A DNA stretch of 64,000 nucleotides from Patiria pectinifera (lineage: Eukaryota > Echinodermata > Asteroidea > Valvatida > Asterinidae), in the NCBI GenBank assembly GCA_029964075.1, contig CM057142.1, positions 34,226,392 to 34,290,391 of the forward strand. The letters run 5' to 3'. A program made the position numbers and the translations under genes. The first letter of the stretch is position 1. Each line of letters opens with the position of its first letter. Below, in pieces: positions 43,760-57,033 of this stretch. The notes under the pieces were generated by a model, which saw only the letters and a list, made by a program, of their open reading frames with translations, did not search any database and had not been told where the DNA came from.

Positions 43760-46700
43760 GGGCGGGGTTAGAGATTGTTGACGACACGTGACTTTTGACG
43801 TCACCACCCTTTGCAACCTGAGGTTCATATATGTTATATTTCAACTCATTTCAAGTGCGAGCCTGTTGCTCAGTCGGTAGAGTGCCATTCTCAGATATTC
43901 AATCGCGGGTTTGGTGGTTCGAGCCACAGGTTGTCATTTGCGCCTTTTTTTTTCGACAGAGCGGAAGGGGCGGGGTGAGGGATTGATGACGACACGTGAC
44001 TTTTGACGTCACCACCCTTTGCAACCTGAGGTTCATATTTATTATATTTCAACACATTTCAAGTGCCAGCCGGTAGCTCAGTCGGTAGAGTGCCGTTCTC
44101 AAATCTTAAATCGCGGGATTGTTGGTTCGAGCCTCAGGTTGTCATCTGCGACATTTATTCTTTACGAAAGAGCGGAGGGGGAGGGGTGAGGGATTGATTA
44201 CGACACGTGACTTTTGACGTCACCACCCTTTGCAGCCTGAGGTTCATATGTATTATATTTCAATACGTTTCAAGTGCGAGCCTGTAGCTCAGTCGGTAGA
44301 GTGCCATTCTCAGATATTCAATCGCGGGGTTGGTGGTTCGAGCCCCGGGTTCTCATCTGCGACATTTATTATTTTTTTTCGACAGAACGGGGGGCGCGGG
44401 GTGAGGAATTGATGACGACATCCCAACTCTGACGTCACCACCCTTTGCAACCTGAGGTTCATATATATTATATTTCAATACATTTCAAGTGCGAGCCTGT
44501 AGCTCAGTCGGTAGAGTGCCATTCTCAGATCTTCAATCGCGGGGTTGGTGGTTCGAGGCCCAGGATGTCATTTGCGACATTTTTTTTTTCGACAGAACGG
44601 AGGGGGCGGGGTGAGGGATTGATGACGAAACCGGTAGCTCAGTCGGAAGTGTGCCGTTCACAATTCTTCAATCGCGCGGTTGGTGGTTCGAGCCCCAGGT
44701 TGTCATCTGCGACATTTTTTTTTTCGACAGAGCGGAGGGGGCGGGTCGAGGGATTGATGACGACACGTGACTTTTGACGTCACCACCCTTTGCAACCTGA
44801 GGTTCATATTCATTATATTTCAACACATTTCAAGTGCGAGCCGGTAGCTGAGTCGGTAGAGTGGCATTCTCAGATCTCCAATTGCGACATTTTCTTTTTC
44901 GACAGAGTGGAGTTGGCGGGGTGAAAGATTGATAACGACACGTGACTTTTGACGTCACCACCCTTTGCAACCTGAGGTTCATATTCATTATATTTCAACA
45001 CATTTCAAGTGCGAGCCGGTTGCTCAGTCGGTAGAGTGGCATTCTCAGATCTCCAATTGCGACTTTTTTTTTTTTGGACAGAGTGGAGTTGGCGGGGTGA
45101 GGGATTGATGACGACACGTGACTTTTGATGTCACCACCCTTTGCAACCTGAGGTTCATATATATTATATTTCCACACATTGCAAGTGCGAGCCGGTTGCT
45201 CAGTCGGTAGAGTGCCGTTTTCAGATATTCAATCGCGGGGTTGGTGGTTCGAGCCCCACTTTGTCATCTGCGACATTTATTATTTTTTTGACACGTGAGC
45301 GGAGGGGGCGGGTCGAGGGATTGATGACGACACGTGACTTTTGACGTCACCACCCTTTGCAACCTGAGGTTCATATATATTATATTTCAAGAAATTTCAA
45401 GTGCGAGCCGGTAGCTCAGTCGGCAGAGTGCCATTCTCAGATCATCAATTGCGGGGTTGGTGGTTCGAGCCCCACGTTGTCATTTGCGACATTTTTTTCC
45501 TACAGAACGGAGGGGGCGGAGTGAGGGATTGATGACGACACGTGACTTTTGCAACCCCCCTTTGCAACCTGAGGTTCATATTTATTATATTTCAACACAT
45601 TTCAAGTGCGAGCCGGTTGCTCAGTCCGTAGAGTGCCATTCTCAGATCTTCAATCGCGGGGTTGGTGGTTCGAGCCCCAGGTTGTCATTTGCGATATTTT
45701 TTTTCGACAGAACGGAGGGGGCGGAGTGAGGGATTGATGACGACACGTGACTTTTGCAACCCCCCTTTGCAACCTGAGGTTCATATTTATTATATTTCAA
45801 CACATTTCAAGTGCGAGCCGGTTGCTCAGTCCGTAGAGTGCCATTCTCAGATCTTCAATCGCGGGGTTGGTGGTTCGAGCCCCAAATTGTCATTTACGAC
45901 ATTTATTATTTTTTTGACACGTGAGCGGAGGGAGCGGGGTGACGGATTGATGACGACACGTGACTTTTGACGTCACCACCCTTTGCAACCTGAGGTTCAT
46001 ATATATTATATTTCAAGAATTTTCAAGTGCGAGCCGGTAGCTCAGTCGGCAGAGTGCCGTTCTCAGATCATCAATCGCGGGGTTGGTGGTTCGAGCCCCA
46101 CGTTGTCATTTGCCACATTTTTTTTTCGACAGAACGGAGGGGGCGGAGTGAGGGATTTATGACGACACGTGACTTTTGCAAGCCCCCTTTGCAACCTGAG
46201 GTTCATATTTATTATATTTCAACACATTTCAAGTGCGAGCCGGTTGCTCTGTCCGTAGAGTGCCGTTCTCAGATCATCAATTGCGGGGTTGGTGGTTCGA
46301 GCCCCACGTTGTCATTTGCGACATTTTTTTTCGACAGAACGGAGGGGGAGGAGTGAGGGATTGATGACGACACGTGACTTTGCAACCCCCTTTGCAACCA
46401 GAGTTTAATATTTATTATGTTGCTCAGTCCGTAGAGTGCCATTCTCAGATCTTCAATCGCGGGGTTGGTGGTTCGAGCCCCAGGTTGTCGTGTGCGACCT
46501 TAATTTTAATTTTTTTTCTACAGGTCGGAGGGCCGCTGAGGTTCATATATATTATACTTCAACTCATTTCAAGTGCGAGCCGGTAGCTCAGTCGGTAGAG
46601 TGCCATTCTCTGATCTTCAATCGTGGGTTTGGTGGTTCGAGCCCCAGGTTGTCATTTGCGACATTAATTTTTTTTCGACAGAGCGGAAGGCGCGGGGTGA

Positions 46701-47162
46701 GGGATTGATGACGAAACGTGACTTTGACGTCACCACCCTTTGCAACCCAAGGTTGTCATTTCCGACATTTTTTTTCGACAGAGCGGAGGGGGCGGGGCGT
46801 AATTTGTTTTCCTTGGAGGGTTAGGGGCAATGTCATGAATAATTCAGTTTTTCCTTTGAATCATTGCAAGACTTAGGTTCTCGTTCTATTTTCCCCTTAA
46901 TTTAAAATTAAAAAAATAGCTGATGAAAATGAGCAGCGACGACGTCGTGGATTCGAACCAGGGATCTTTGTATCCATAGCTCATCTCTCTATCCACTAGG
47001 CTACTGTGTGGTAGCTCGACGACAGCCGTTCTTTAAAATGCTTTAATGTATTGTAACTAGTTGAGTAACTAACAATATTGCTGTTGATGTCATTGTCCGT
47101 TCTCATGGATAAACATTATGAAGGAAATTGCAACTCAACCCTCCTAGGAATAAAAATTACGC
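43760..47162 (+). repeat. Higher-order repeat copy b (3,403 bp)
   Basis: MITE-to-MITE spacing is exactly 3,403 bp. Monomer order and individual variants match copies a and c. It includes a locally diverged stretch near 46,380-46,550 and a degraded right MITE end. Confidence 0.9.
46797..47162. mobile_element. 366-bp MITE copy in higher-order repeat b
   Basis: Same length and ends, but the right inverted repeat is altered (ATGAAGGAAATTGCAACTCAA where the others have ATGCATGACATTGCCCCTAAA). Confidence 0.85.
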
Positions 47163-50100
47163 GGGCGGGGTTAGAGATTGTTGACGACACGTGACTTTTG
47201 ACGTCACCACCCTTTGCAACCTGAGGTTCATATATGTTATATTTCAACTCATTTCAAGTGCGAGCCTGTTGCTCAGTCGGTAGAGTGCCATTCTCAGATA
47301 TTCAATCGCGGGTTTGGTGGTTCGAGCCACAGGTTGTCATTTGCGCCTTTTTTTTCGACAGAGCGGAAGGGGCGGGGTGAGGGATTGATGACGACACGTG
47401 ACTTTTGACGTCACCACCCTTTGCAACCTGAGGTTCATATTTATTATATTTCAACACATTTCAAGTGCCAGCCGGTAGCTCAGTCGGTAGAGTGCCGTTC
47501 TCAAATCTTAAATCGCGGGATTGTTGGTTCGAGCCTCAGGTTGTCATCTGCGACATTTATTCTTTACGAAAGAGCGGAGGGGGCGGGGTGAGGGATTGAT
47601 TACGACACGTGACTTTTGACGTCACCACCCTTTGCAGCCTGAGGTTCATATGTATTATATTTCAATACGTTTCAAGTGCGAGCCTGTAGCTCAGTCGGTA
47701 GAGTGCCATTCTCAGATATTCAATCGCGGGGTTGGTGGTTCGAGCCCCGGGTTCTCATCTGCGACATTTATTATTTTTTTTCGACAGAACGGAGGGGGCG
47801 GGGTGAGGGATTGATGACGACACGTGACTTTTGACGTCACCACCCTTTGCAACCTGAGGTTCATATATATTATATTTCAATACATTTCAAGTGCGAGCCT
47901 GTAGCTCAGTCGGTAGAGTGCCATTCTCAGATCTTCAATCGCGGGGTTGGTGGTTCGAGGCCCAGGATGTCATTTGCGACATTTTTTTTTTCGACAGAAC
48001 GGAGGGGGCGGGGTGAGGGATTGATGACGAAACCGGTAGCTCAGTCGGAAGTGTGCCGTTCACAATTCTTCAATCGCGCGGTTGGTGGTTCGAGCCCCAG
48101 GTTGTCATCTGCGACATTTTTTTTTTCGACAGAGCGGAGGGGGCGGGTCGAGGGATTGATGACGACACGTGACTTTTGACGTCACCACCCTTTGCAACCT
48201 GAGGTTCATATTCATTATATTTCAACACATTTCAAGTGCGAGCCGGTAGCTGAGTCGGTAGAGTGGCATTCTCAGATCTCCAATTGCGACATTTTCTTTT
48301 TCGACAGAGTGGAGTTGGCGGGGTGAAAGATTGATAACGACACGTGACTTTTGACGTCACCACCCTTTGCAACCTGAGGTTCATATTCATTATATTTCAA
48401 CACATTTCAAGTGCGAGCCGGTTGCTCAGTCGGTAGAGTGGCATTCTCAGATCTCCAATTGCGACTTTTTTTTTTTTGGACAGAGTGGAGTTGGCGGGGT
48501 GAGGGATTGATGACGACACGTGACTTTTGATGTCACCACCCTTTGCAACCTGAGGTTCATATATATTATATTTCCACACATTGCAAGTGCGAGCCGGTTG
48601 CTCAGTCGGTAGAGTGCCGTTTTCAGATATTCAATCGCGGGGTTGGTGGTTCGAGCCCCACTTTGTCATCTGCGACATTTATTATTTTTTTGACACGTGA
48701 GCGGAGGGGGCGGGTCGAGGGATTGATGACGACACGTGACTTTTGACGTCACCACCCTTTGCAACCTGAGGTTCATATATATTATATTTCAAGAAATTTC
48801 AAGTGCGAGCCGGTAGCTCAGTCGGCAGAGTGCCATTCTCAGATCATCAATTGCGGGGTTGGTGGTTCGAGCCCCACGTTGTCATTTGCGACATTTTTTT
48901 CCTACAGAACGGAGGGGGCGGAGTGAGGGATTGATGACGACACGTGACTTTTGCAACCCCCCTTTGCAACCTGAGGTTCATATTTATTATATTTCAACAC
49001 ATTTCAAGTGCGAGCCGGTTGCTCAGTCCGTAGAGTGCCATTCTCAGATCTTCAATCGCGGGGTTGGTGGTTCGAGCCCCAGGTTGTCATTTGCGATATT
49101 TTTTTTCGACAGAACGGAGGGGGCGGAGTGAGGGATTGATGACGACACGTGACTTTTGCAACCCCCCTTTGCAACCTGAGGTTCATATTTATTATATTTC
49201 AACACATTTCAAGTGCGAGCCGGTTGCTCAGTCCGTAGAGTGCCATTCTCAGATCTTCAATCGCGGGGTTGGTGGTTCGAGCCCCAAATTGTCATTTACG
49301 ACATTTATTATTTTTTTGACACGTGAGCGGAGGGAGCGGGGTGACGGATTGATGACGACACGTGACTTTTGACGTCACCACCCTTTGCAACCTGAGGTTC
49401 ATATATATTATATTTCAAGAATTTTCAAGTGCGAGCCGGTAGCTCAGTCGGCAGAGTGCCGTTCTCAGATCATCAATCGCGGGGTTGGTGGTTCGAGCCC
49501 CACGTTGTCATTTGCCACATTTTTTTTTCGACAGAACGGAGGGGGCGGAGTGAGGGATTTATGACGACACGTGACTTTTGCAACCCCCCTTTGCAACCTG
49601 AGGTTCATATTTATTATATTTCAACACATTTCAAGTGCGAGCCGGTTGCTCTGTCCGTAGAGTGCCGTTCTCAGATCATCAATTGCGGGGTTGGTGGTTC
49701 GAGCCCCACGTTGTCATTTGCGACATTTTTTTTCGACAGAACGGAGGGGGAGGAGTGAGGGATTGATGACGACACGTGACTTTTGCAACCCCCCTTTGCA
49801 ACCTGAGGTTCATATTTATTATGTTGCTCAGTCCGTAGAGTGCCATTCTCAGATCTTCAATCGCGGGGTTGGTGGTTCGAGCCCCAGGTTGTCATGTGCG
49901 ACATTACATGTAATTTTTTCTACAGATCGGAGGGGGCCTGAGGTTCATATATATTATACTTCAACTCATTTCAAGTGCGAGCCGGTAGCTCAGTCGGTAG
50001 AGTGCCATTCTCTGATCTTCAATCGTGGGTTTGGTGGTTCGAGCCCCAGGTTGTCATTTGCGACATTAATTTTTTTTCGACAGAGCGGAAGGCGCGGGGT

Positions 50101-50565
50101 GAGGGATTGATCACGAAACGTGACTTTGACGTCACCACCCTTTGCAACCCAAGGTTGTCATTTCCGACATTTTTTTTCGACAGAGCGGAGGGGGCGGGGG
50201 CGTAATTTGTTTTCCTTGGAGGGTTAGGGGCAATGTCATGAATAATTCAGTTTTTCCTTTGAATCATTGCAAGACTTAGGTTCTCGTTCTATTTTCCCCT
50301 TAATTTAAAATTAAAAAAATAGCTGATGAAAATGAGCAGCGACGACGTCGTGGATTCGAACCAGGGATCTTTGTATCCATAGCTCATCTCTCTATCCACT
50401 AGGCTACTGTGTGGTAGCTCGACGACAGCCGTTCTTTAAAATGCTTTAATGTATTGTAACTAGTTGAGTAACTAACAATATTGCTGTTGATGTCATTGTC
50501 CGTTCTCATGGATAAACATTATGCATGACATTGCCCCTAAACCCTCCTAGGAATAAAAATTACGC
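47163..50565 (+). repeat. Higher-order repeat copy c (3,403 bp)
   Basis: Nearly identical to copy b over most monomers, indicating very recent duplication or homogenisation. Confidence 0.9.
50200..50565. mobile_element. 366-bp MITE copy in higher-order repeat c
   Basis: Same length, ends and minus-strand tRNA-like segment as the other copies. Confidence 0.85.
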
Positions 50566-51385
50566 GGGCGGGGTTAGAGATTGTTGACGACACGTGACTT
50601 TTGAGGTCACCACCCTTTGCAACCTGAGGTTCATATATGTTATATTTCAACTCATTTCAAGTGCGAGCCTGTTGCTCAGTCGGTAGAGTGCCATTCTCAG
50701 ATATTCAATCGCGGGTTTGGTGGTTCGAGCCACAGGTTGTCATTTGCGCCTTTTTTTTTCGACAGAGCGGAAGGGGCGGGGTGAGGGATTGATGACGACA
50801 CGTGACTTTTGACGTCACCACCCTTTGCAACCTGAGGTTCATATTTATTATATTTCAACACATTTCAAGTGCCAGCCGGTAGCTCAGTCGGTAGAGTGCC
50901 GTTCTCAAATCTTAAATCGCGGGATTGTTGGTTCGAGCCTCAGGTTGTCATCTGCGACATTTATTCTTTACGAAAGAGCGGAGGGGGAGGGGTGAGGGAT
51001 TGATTACGACACGTGACTTTTGACGTCACCACCCTTTGCAGCCTGAGGTTCATATGTATTATATTTCAATACGTTTCAAGTGCGAGCCTGTAGCTCAGTC
51101 GGTAGAGTGCCATTCTCAGATATTCAATCGCGGGGTTGGTGGTTCGAGCCCCGGGTTCTCATCTGCGACATTTATTATTTTTTTTCGACAGAACGGAGGG
51201 GGCGGGGTGAGGGATTGATGACGACACGTGACTTTTGACGTCACCACCCTTTGCAACCTGAGGTTCATATATATTATATTTCAATACATTTCAAGTGCGA
51301 GCCTGTAGCTCAGTCGGTAGAGTGCCATTCTCAGATCTTCAATCGCGGGGTTGGTGGTTCGAGGCCCAGGATGTCATTTGCGACA
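50566..51385 (+). repeat. Higher-order repeat copy d, partial
   Basis: Begins like copies a-c and stays collinear for about 820 bp, then diverges at GACATTCATTTTTTTTTCG (about 51,386). Confidence 0.8.
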
Positions 51386-52454
51386 TTCATTTTTTTTTCG
51401 AAAGAACGGAGGGGGCGGGTTGAGGGATTGATGACGACACGTGACTTTTGACGTCACCACCCTTTGCAACCTGAGGTTCATATGTATTATATTACAATAC
51501 GTTTCAAGTGCGAGCCTGTAGCTCAGTCGGTAGAGTGCCATTCTCAGATAATCAATCGCGGGGTTGGTGGTTCAAGCCCTAGGTTGTCATCTGCGACATT
51601 TTTTTTTTAGACAGAACGGAGGGGGCGGGGTGAGGGATTGATGACGACAAGTGACTTTTGACGTCAACACCCTTTGCAACCTGAGGTTCATATATATTAT
51701 ATTTCAATCCATTTCAAGTTCGAGCCTGTAGCTCAGTCGGTAGAGTGCCATTCTCAGATAATCAATCGCGGGGTTGGTGGTTCGAGCCCCAGGTTGTCAT
51801 CTGCGACATCTATTATTTTTTTCGACACGGGAACGGGGTGAGGGATTGATTACGACACGTGACTTTTGACGTCACCACCCTTTGCAACCTGAGGTTCATA
51901 TGTATTATATTACAATACGTTTCAAGTGGGAGCCTGTAGCTCAGTCGGTAGAGTGCCATTCTCAGATAATCAATCGCGGGGTTGGTGGTTCGAGCCCCAG
52001 GTTGTCATCTGCGACATCTATTATTTTTCGACAGAGCGGAGGGGGCGGGGTGAGGGATTTATGACGACACGTGACTTTTGACGTCACCACCCTTTGCAAC
52101 CTGAGGTTCATATGTATTATATTTCAATACGTTTCAAGTGCGAGCCTGTAGCTCAGTCGGTAGAGTGCCATTCTCAGATAATCGATCGCGGGGTTGGTGG
52201 TTCGAGCCCCAGGTTGTCATCTGCGACATCTATTATTTTTTTCGACACGGGAACGGGGTTAGGGATTGATTACGACACGTGACTTTTGACGTCACCACCC
52301 TTTGCAACCTGAGGTTCATATGTATTATATTACAATACGTTTCAAAGGCGATCCTGTAGCTCAGTCGGTAGAGTGCCATTCTCAGATATTCAATCGCCGG
52401 GTTGGTGGTTCGAGCCCTAGGTTGTCATCTGCGACATTTACTTTTTTTTCGACA

Positions 52455-54170
52455 GAGCGGAGGGGGCGGGGTGAGGGATTGATGACGACACGTGACTTTT
52501 GACGTCACCACCCTTTGCAACCTGAGGTTCATATGTATTATATTTCAATACATTTCAAGTGCGAGCCTGTAGTTGAGTCGGTAGAGTGCCATTCTCAGAT
52601 AATCAATCGCGGGGTTGGTGGTTCGAGCCCCAGGTTGTCATCTGCGACATTTATTATTTTTTTTCGCCAGAACGGAGGGGGCGGGGTGAGGGATTGATGA
52701 CGACACGTGACTTTTGACGTCACCACCCTTTGCAACGTGTGGTTCATTTTGATTATATTTCAACACATTTCAAGTGCGAGCCGGTAGCTCAGTCGGTAGA
52801 GTGCCGTTCTCAAGTATTAAATGGCGGGGTTGGTGGTTCGAGGCCCAGGTTGTCATCTGCGACATTCATTTTTTTTTGACAGAGCGGAGGGGGCGGGGTT
52901 AGAGATTGATGACGACACGTGAGTGGAGGGGGCGGGTCGAGGGATTGATGGTCGAGGGATTGAAGTCGACACTTGCGAGCCGGTAGCTCAGTCGGTAGAG
53001 TGCCGTTCTCAAATCTTGAATCGCGCGGTTGGTGGTTCGAGGTTAAATCGCGGGGTTGGTGGTTCGAGGCCCAGGTTGTCATCTGCGACATTTTTTTTTT
53101 CGACAGAGCGGAGGGGGTGGGGTGAGGGATTGATGACGACAGGTGACTTTTGATGTCACCACCCTTTGCAACCTGAGGTTCATATATAAATTATATTTCA
53201 ACACATTTCAAGCCGGAAGCTTAGTCGGTAGAGTGCCATTCTCAGATAATCAATCGCGGGGTTGGTGGTTCGAGCCCCAGGTTGTCATCTGCGACATCTA
53301 TTATTTTTCGACAGAGCGGAGGGGGCGGGGTGAGGGATTGATGACGACACGTGACTTTTGACGTCACCACCCTTTGCAACCTGAGGTTCATATGTATTAT
53401 ATTTCAATACGTTTCAAGCGCGAGCCTGTAGCTCAGTCGGTAGAGTGCCATTCTCAGATAATCAATCGCGGGGTTGGTGGTTCGAGCCCCAGGTTGTCAT
53501 CTGCGACATTTATTATTTTTTTCGCCAGAACGGAGGGGGCGGGGTGAGGGATTGATGACGACACGTGACTTTTGACGTCACCACCCTTTGCAACGTGTGG
53601 TTCATTTTGATTATATTTCAACACATTTCAAGTGCGAGCCGGTAGCTCAGTCGGTAGAGTGCCGTTCTCAAGTATTAAATGGCGGGGTTGGTGGTTCGAG
53701 GCCCAGGTTGTCATTTGCGACATTCATTTTTTTTCGACAGAGCGGAGGGGGCGGGGTTAGAGATTGATGACGACACGTGAGTGGAGGGGGCGGGTCGAGG
53801 GATTGATGGTCGAGGGATTGAAGACGACACTTGCGAGCCGGTAGCTCAGTCGGTAGAGTGCCGTTCTCAAATCTTGAATCGCGCGGTTGGTGGTTCGAGG
53901 TTAAATCGCGGAGTTGGTGGTTCGAGGCCCAGGTTGTCATCTGCGACATTTTTTTTTTCGACAGAGCGGAGGGGGCGGGGTGAGGGATTGATGACGACAG
54001 GTGACTTTTGATGTCACCACCCTTTGCAACCTGAGGTTCATATATAAATTATATTTCAACACATTTCAAGCCGGAAGCTTAGTCGGTAGAGTGCCATTCT
54101 CAGATAATCAATCGCGGGGTTGGTGGTTCGAGCCCCAGGTTGTCATCTGCGACATCTATTATTTTTCGAC
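52455..54170 (+). repeat. 858-bp tandem duplication (four monomers)
   Basis: Landmarks repeat with an 858-bp offset (for example the chimeric head GAATCGCGCGGTTGGTGGTTC near 53,020 and 53,878). Each copy contains a compound monomer lacking the E-box/CRE between two heads. Confidence 0.8.
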
Positions 54171-54927
54171 AGAGCGGAGGGGGCGGGGTGAGGGATTTAT
54201 GACGACACGTGACTTTTGACGTCACCACCCTTTGCAACCTGAGGTTCATATGTATTATATTTCAATACGTTTCAAGTGCGAGCCTGTAGCTCAGTCGGTA
54301 GAGTGCCATTCTCAGATAATCAATCGCGGGGTCGGTGGTTCGAGCCCCAGGTTGTCATCTGCGACATCTATTATTTTTTTAGACACGGGAACGGGGTTAG
54401 GGATTGATTACGACACGTGACTTTTGACGTCACCACCCTTTGCAACGTAAGGTTCATATGTATTATATTACAATACGTTTCAAAGGCGATCCTGTAGCTC
54501 AGTCGGTAGAGTGCCATTCTCAGATATTCAATCGCGGGGTTGGTGGTTCGAGCCCTAGGTTGTCATCTGCGACATTTACTTTTTTTTCGACAGAGCGGAG
54601 GGGGCGGGGTGAGGGATTGATGACGACACGTGACTTTTGACGTCACCACCCTTTGCAACCTGAGGGTCATATGTATTATATTTCAGTACGTTTCAAGTGC
54701 GAGCCTGTAGCTCAGTCGGTAGAGTGCCATTCTCAGATAATCAATCGCGGGGTTGGTGGTTCGAGCCCCAGGTTGTCATTTGCGACATTTTTTTTCCGAC
54801 AGAGCGGAGGGGGCGGGGTAAGGGATTGATGACACGTGACTTTTTACGTCACCACCCTTTGCAACCTGTGGTTCATATTTATTAAATTTTATTATATTTC
54901 AACACATTTCAAGTGCGAGCCGGTACC

Positions 54928-55875
54928 TCAGTCATCTGCGACATTAATTATATTTTTTGACAAGTCATCGTCAGTGTGGAAACTGGTGTCCTCCAACCCA
55001 TATTCTTCCTCGACATTTGCCGCATTGACGTGATGAGCGCCAAGACCTTGATAACCACACTTGTCCTCTTTAACTTCGGTGCCATAAGGGTAGAGTTTTC
55101 TACGTTTGAAATGCTTCGTACTTCGGCAGGCTATTTCACTTTCGTTTGTATTCTCTGCCCGTGTACATATTTTCTGTCCATCAGCTTTAAGAAGGCGGTG
55201 GATGGAGTCTTCCAAACAACTCGGCTCGTGTTGCAGTCTACTTAGAAGTTCTGAGATGCAAGTTTTTCCATCCTTGGTCCTCCTGACGATGGGTGAGCCG
55301 GGCGTTGTTTTCCTGGCGAGAGATCGGTGCCGGCCGTTCTTCGGCCGCTGCATTGCTAGGGCCTCAAGAACGTCCAGCAGTTGTTTGCTCACGACTTTCT
55401 CCCCGATTTGGTCAGCGCTATTCAACGCATGTCCATACTCCAAGGTCTGGGTAGCAGCATCCCTCACTGATGCAACATCGAAGAAACTGGGGCGATGGTT
55501 CAATGTGTTTCTCTGGCATGAGCACCTCGTCATGTTTGTCTGTGTGCCTCTAGTTTGGCGCAATTTCCGGGTTGTAGCGCAGACCTCGATGACATTCTCA
55601 TCCGTATCGCTCTCCGAGGTGGTCGCCTAGCAGTCAGTCCCGATGCCGTCCGCGGTCCGGCCGGCGTACCAGCCCCACGCCGTGACGTCGCCGTCCGAGC
55701 GCCTCCTGAGCATTCCGCGGCTGTTGAGATGCTTGCGGCACCGCTCGTCAAACTTTTCCACCGAGCACCTGAGCGAGTCGACCCGGGACAGGAGCGCGGT
55801 TCGGTGCTTGGACAGTAATGCGTCAAAGGAACAGCCACCATGTTCCTTTGACAAGAGCGATTCCGATATATCCAT
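54928..55875 (-). pseudogene. Unassigned protein, copy 2, broken by a nonsense codon
   Basis: Collinear with 19,788-20,735 at a constant offset of 35,140. The codon for W83 is TAG here (plus-strand CTA at 55,627-55,629). Other changes are scattered substitutions, mainly in the region just after the stop. Downstream of it the frame stays open to the same array-derived C-terminus, so the lesion is probably young. Unless the gene is spliced around it, the product would end at 82 residues. Confidence 0.7.
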
Positions 55876-57033
55876 TGCCAAAGATCAAGAGTAGTTTCAA
55901 CATCGACAATATGGACGAATCAAGAATTTCTTCAATTATTATATCATAATTTGGACCTAACTAGGGTCGGTGGCAGATAATGCATGATGTTACACTAGGC
56001 GATGCAAAAATGAAAACCGTCAGCGTTTTGTTTCGATCCGTGTGCATGTACAAAACACGGACTGCCGCATACCACCCTACCTGTGCAAATATTTATCTCT
56101 TCTAAACTTTGACCGCCCATTTTGTCTAGTGGATGGCGGCCGATAATGATCGGATATTCGTACAATATATTCATATCATTTCTGGGGCAAAACAAACTAA
56201 CACCATCATAATTCCACGCACTGCATTTAGGGCAGTATGTTCACTCCCGAAGGAATAATATGCGGGTTGAGAGGCCATTATTTTTCCAATCGTTCGTCAC
56301 CCTGCTTTATAAAATACTGCGTGTATAATAGCTCCATTATTGCATGGTTGACTGCACACATTCATCGTTACATGTAAAATGCTGTTATGTAAACACTCGT
56401 GACTGGAAGCTGCAGATGGTTACATTACACGTTGGCAAGATCGGTTTTGGAGGAGTCCATGATGAGGTCTTGCAGTTAGGCCGGAGACAGCAACAGAAAA
56501 ATCATCAAGTCACAAGTTTATAATTGGTTGTAATGGCCTAATAGGAATATGTGATATTCAGGTTGCAGAATTCCATATGCTTCCATCATCATTTGCAGCC
56601 TGTGTACATGTATAGGTCTGGTGACATGCACACTAGTTCACAGAGGATACCACAGATCGAATACCGCTGTATTTTGGCGATAGCATCTCATGATGAGTTT
56701 GATAGTTCTCCAGTAATTAGTCGGCTCTTCTGTCGCTGAATCCTCCTGCTGGTCTCGAACTCTTACGATGACACGGAGGCTCACTTCCCATATGTTTCTC
56801 CGAATATGATTATACATGTACGTGTTGATGAAAACAAAATAACAAGCACGCACAGTACATGTACATGTATTATGTCAGCTGCATGTGTACCGCCTGGTAT
56901 ATCGCAACGGTTCGGTGATCACAGAGTTTTACGCCCAATCGGGCGACATATTGAGCCCAATTAGCGTGCGACGACTCTCATGGTAGGGCGGATGACGCAG
57001 ATTATTGGTGGTCTTGGGCATCTTAGCTCACAC
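55876..57033. other. Upstream region of the broken copy, segment C2
   Basis: Collinear with 20,736-21,898, with small indels. No gene supported. Confidence 0.6.

Larger units (their letters stand above)
33577..54963 (+). repeat. Tandem array B2 of tRNA-related monomers with higher-order repeats
   Basis: Same monomer as array B1, about 95-100 copies, one orientation. Blocks map to B1 in a rearranged order: 33,577-35,510 to about 14,663-16,588; 35,515-39,468 to about 11,515-14,850 (with expansions); 39,470-40,380 to about 15,288-16,200; 40,380-41,100 to about 18,450-19,150; then 3,403-bp higher-order repeats to 50,565; then 51,386-54,963 to about 19,285-19,823 with local duplications. Thus both unequal exchange and block shuffling separated the two arrays. 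The array starts inside a monomer, just after a CRE. Confidence 0.95.

Noticed and set aside
10593..54963. Dozens of 60-140 codon plus-strand ORFs across the arrays (…PEVHIYYISTHFKCEPVAQSVECHSQ…) and their antisense counterparts
   Set aside because: They are the same monomer translated again and again; they begin in the upstream core, run through the tRNA-like head and end in the tail. Subtypes break the frame freely.
10593..54963. Array monomers as functional tRNA genes
   Set aside because: No acceptor stem can be paired, about 6 extra bases sit between D and T arms, and the anticodon arm does not fold.
10593..54963. CRISPR array
   Set aside because: Monomers are ~215 bp, diverge continuously and have no short repeat/unique spacer pattern; the rest of the window is eukaryotic.
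10593..54963. Monomers as bona fide vault RNA genes
   Set aside because: Promoter plan and length are similar, but the terminal stem joining 5' and 3' ends that vault RNAs have is not visible. Kept only as an analogy.
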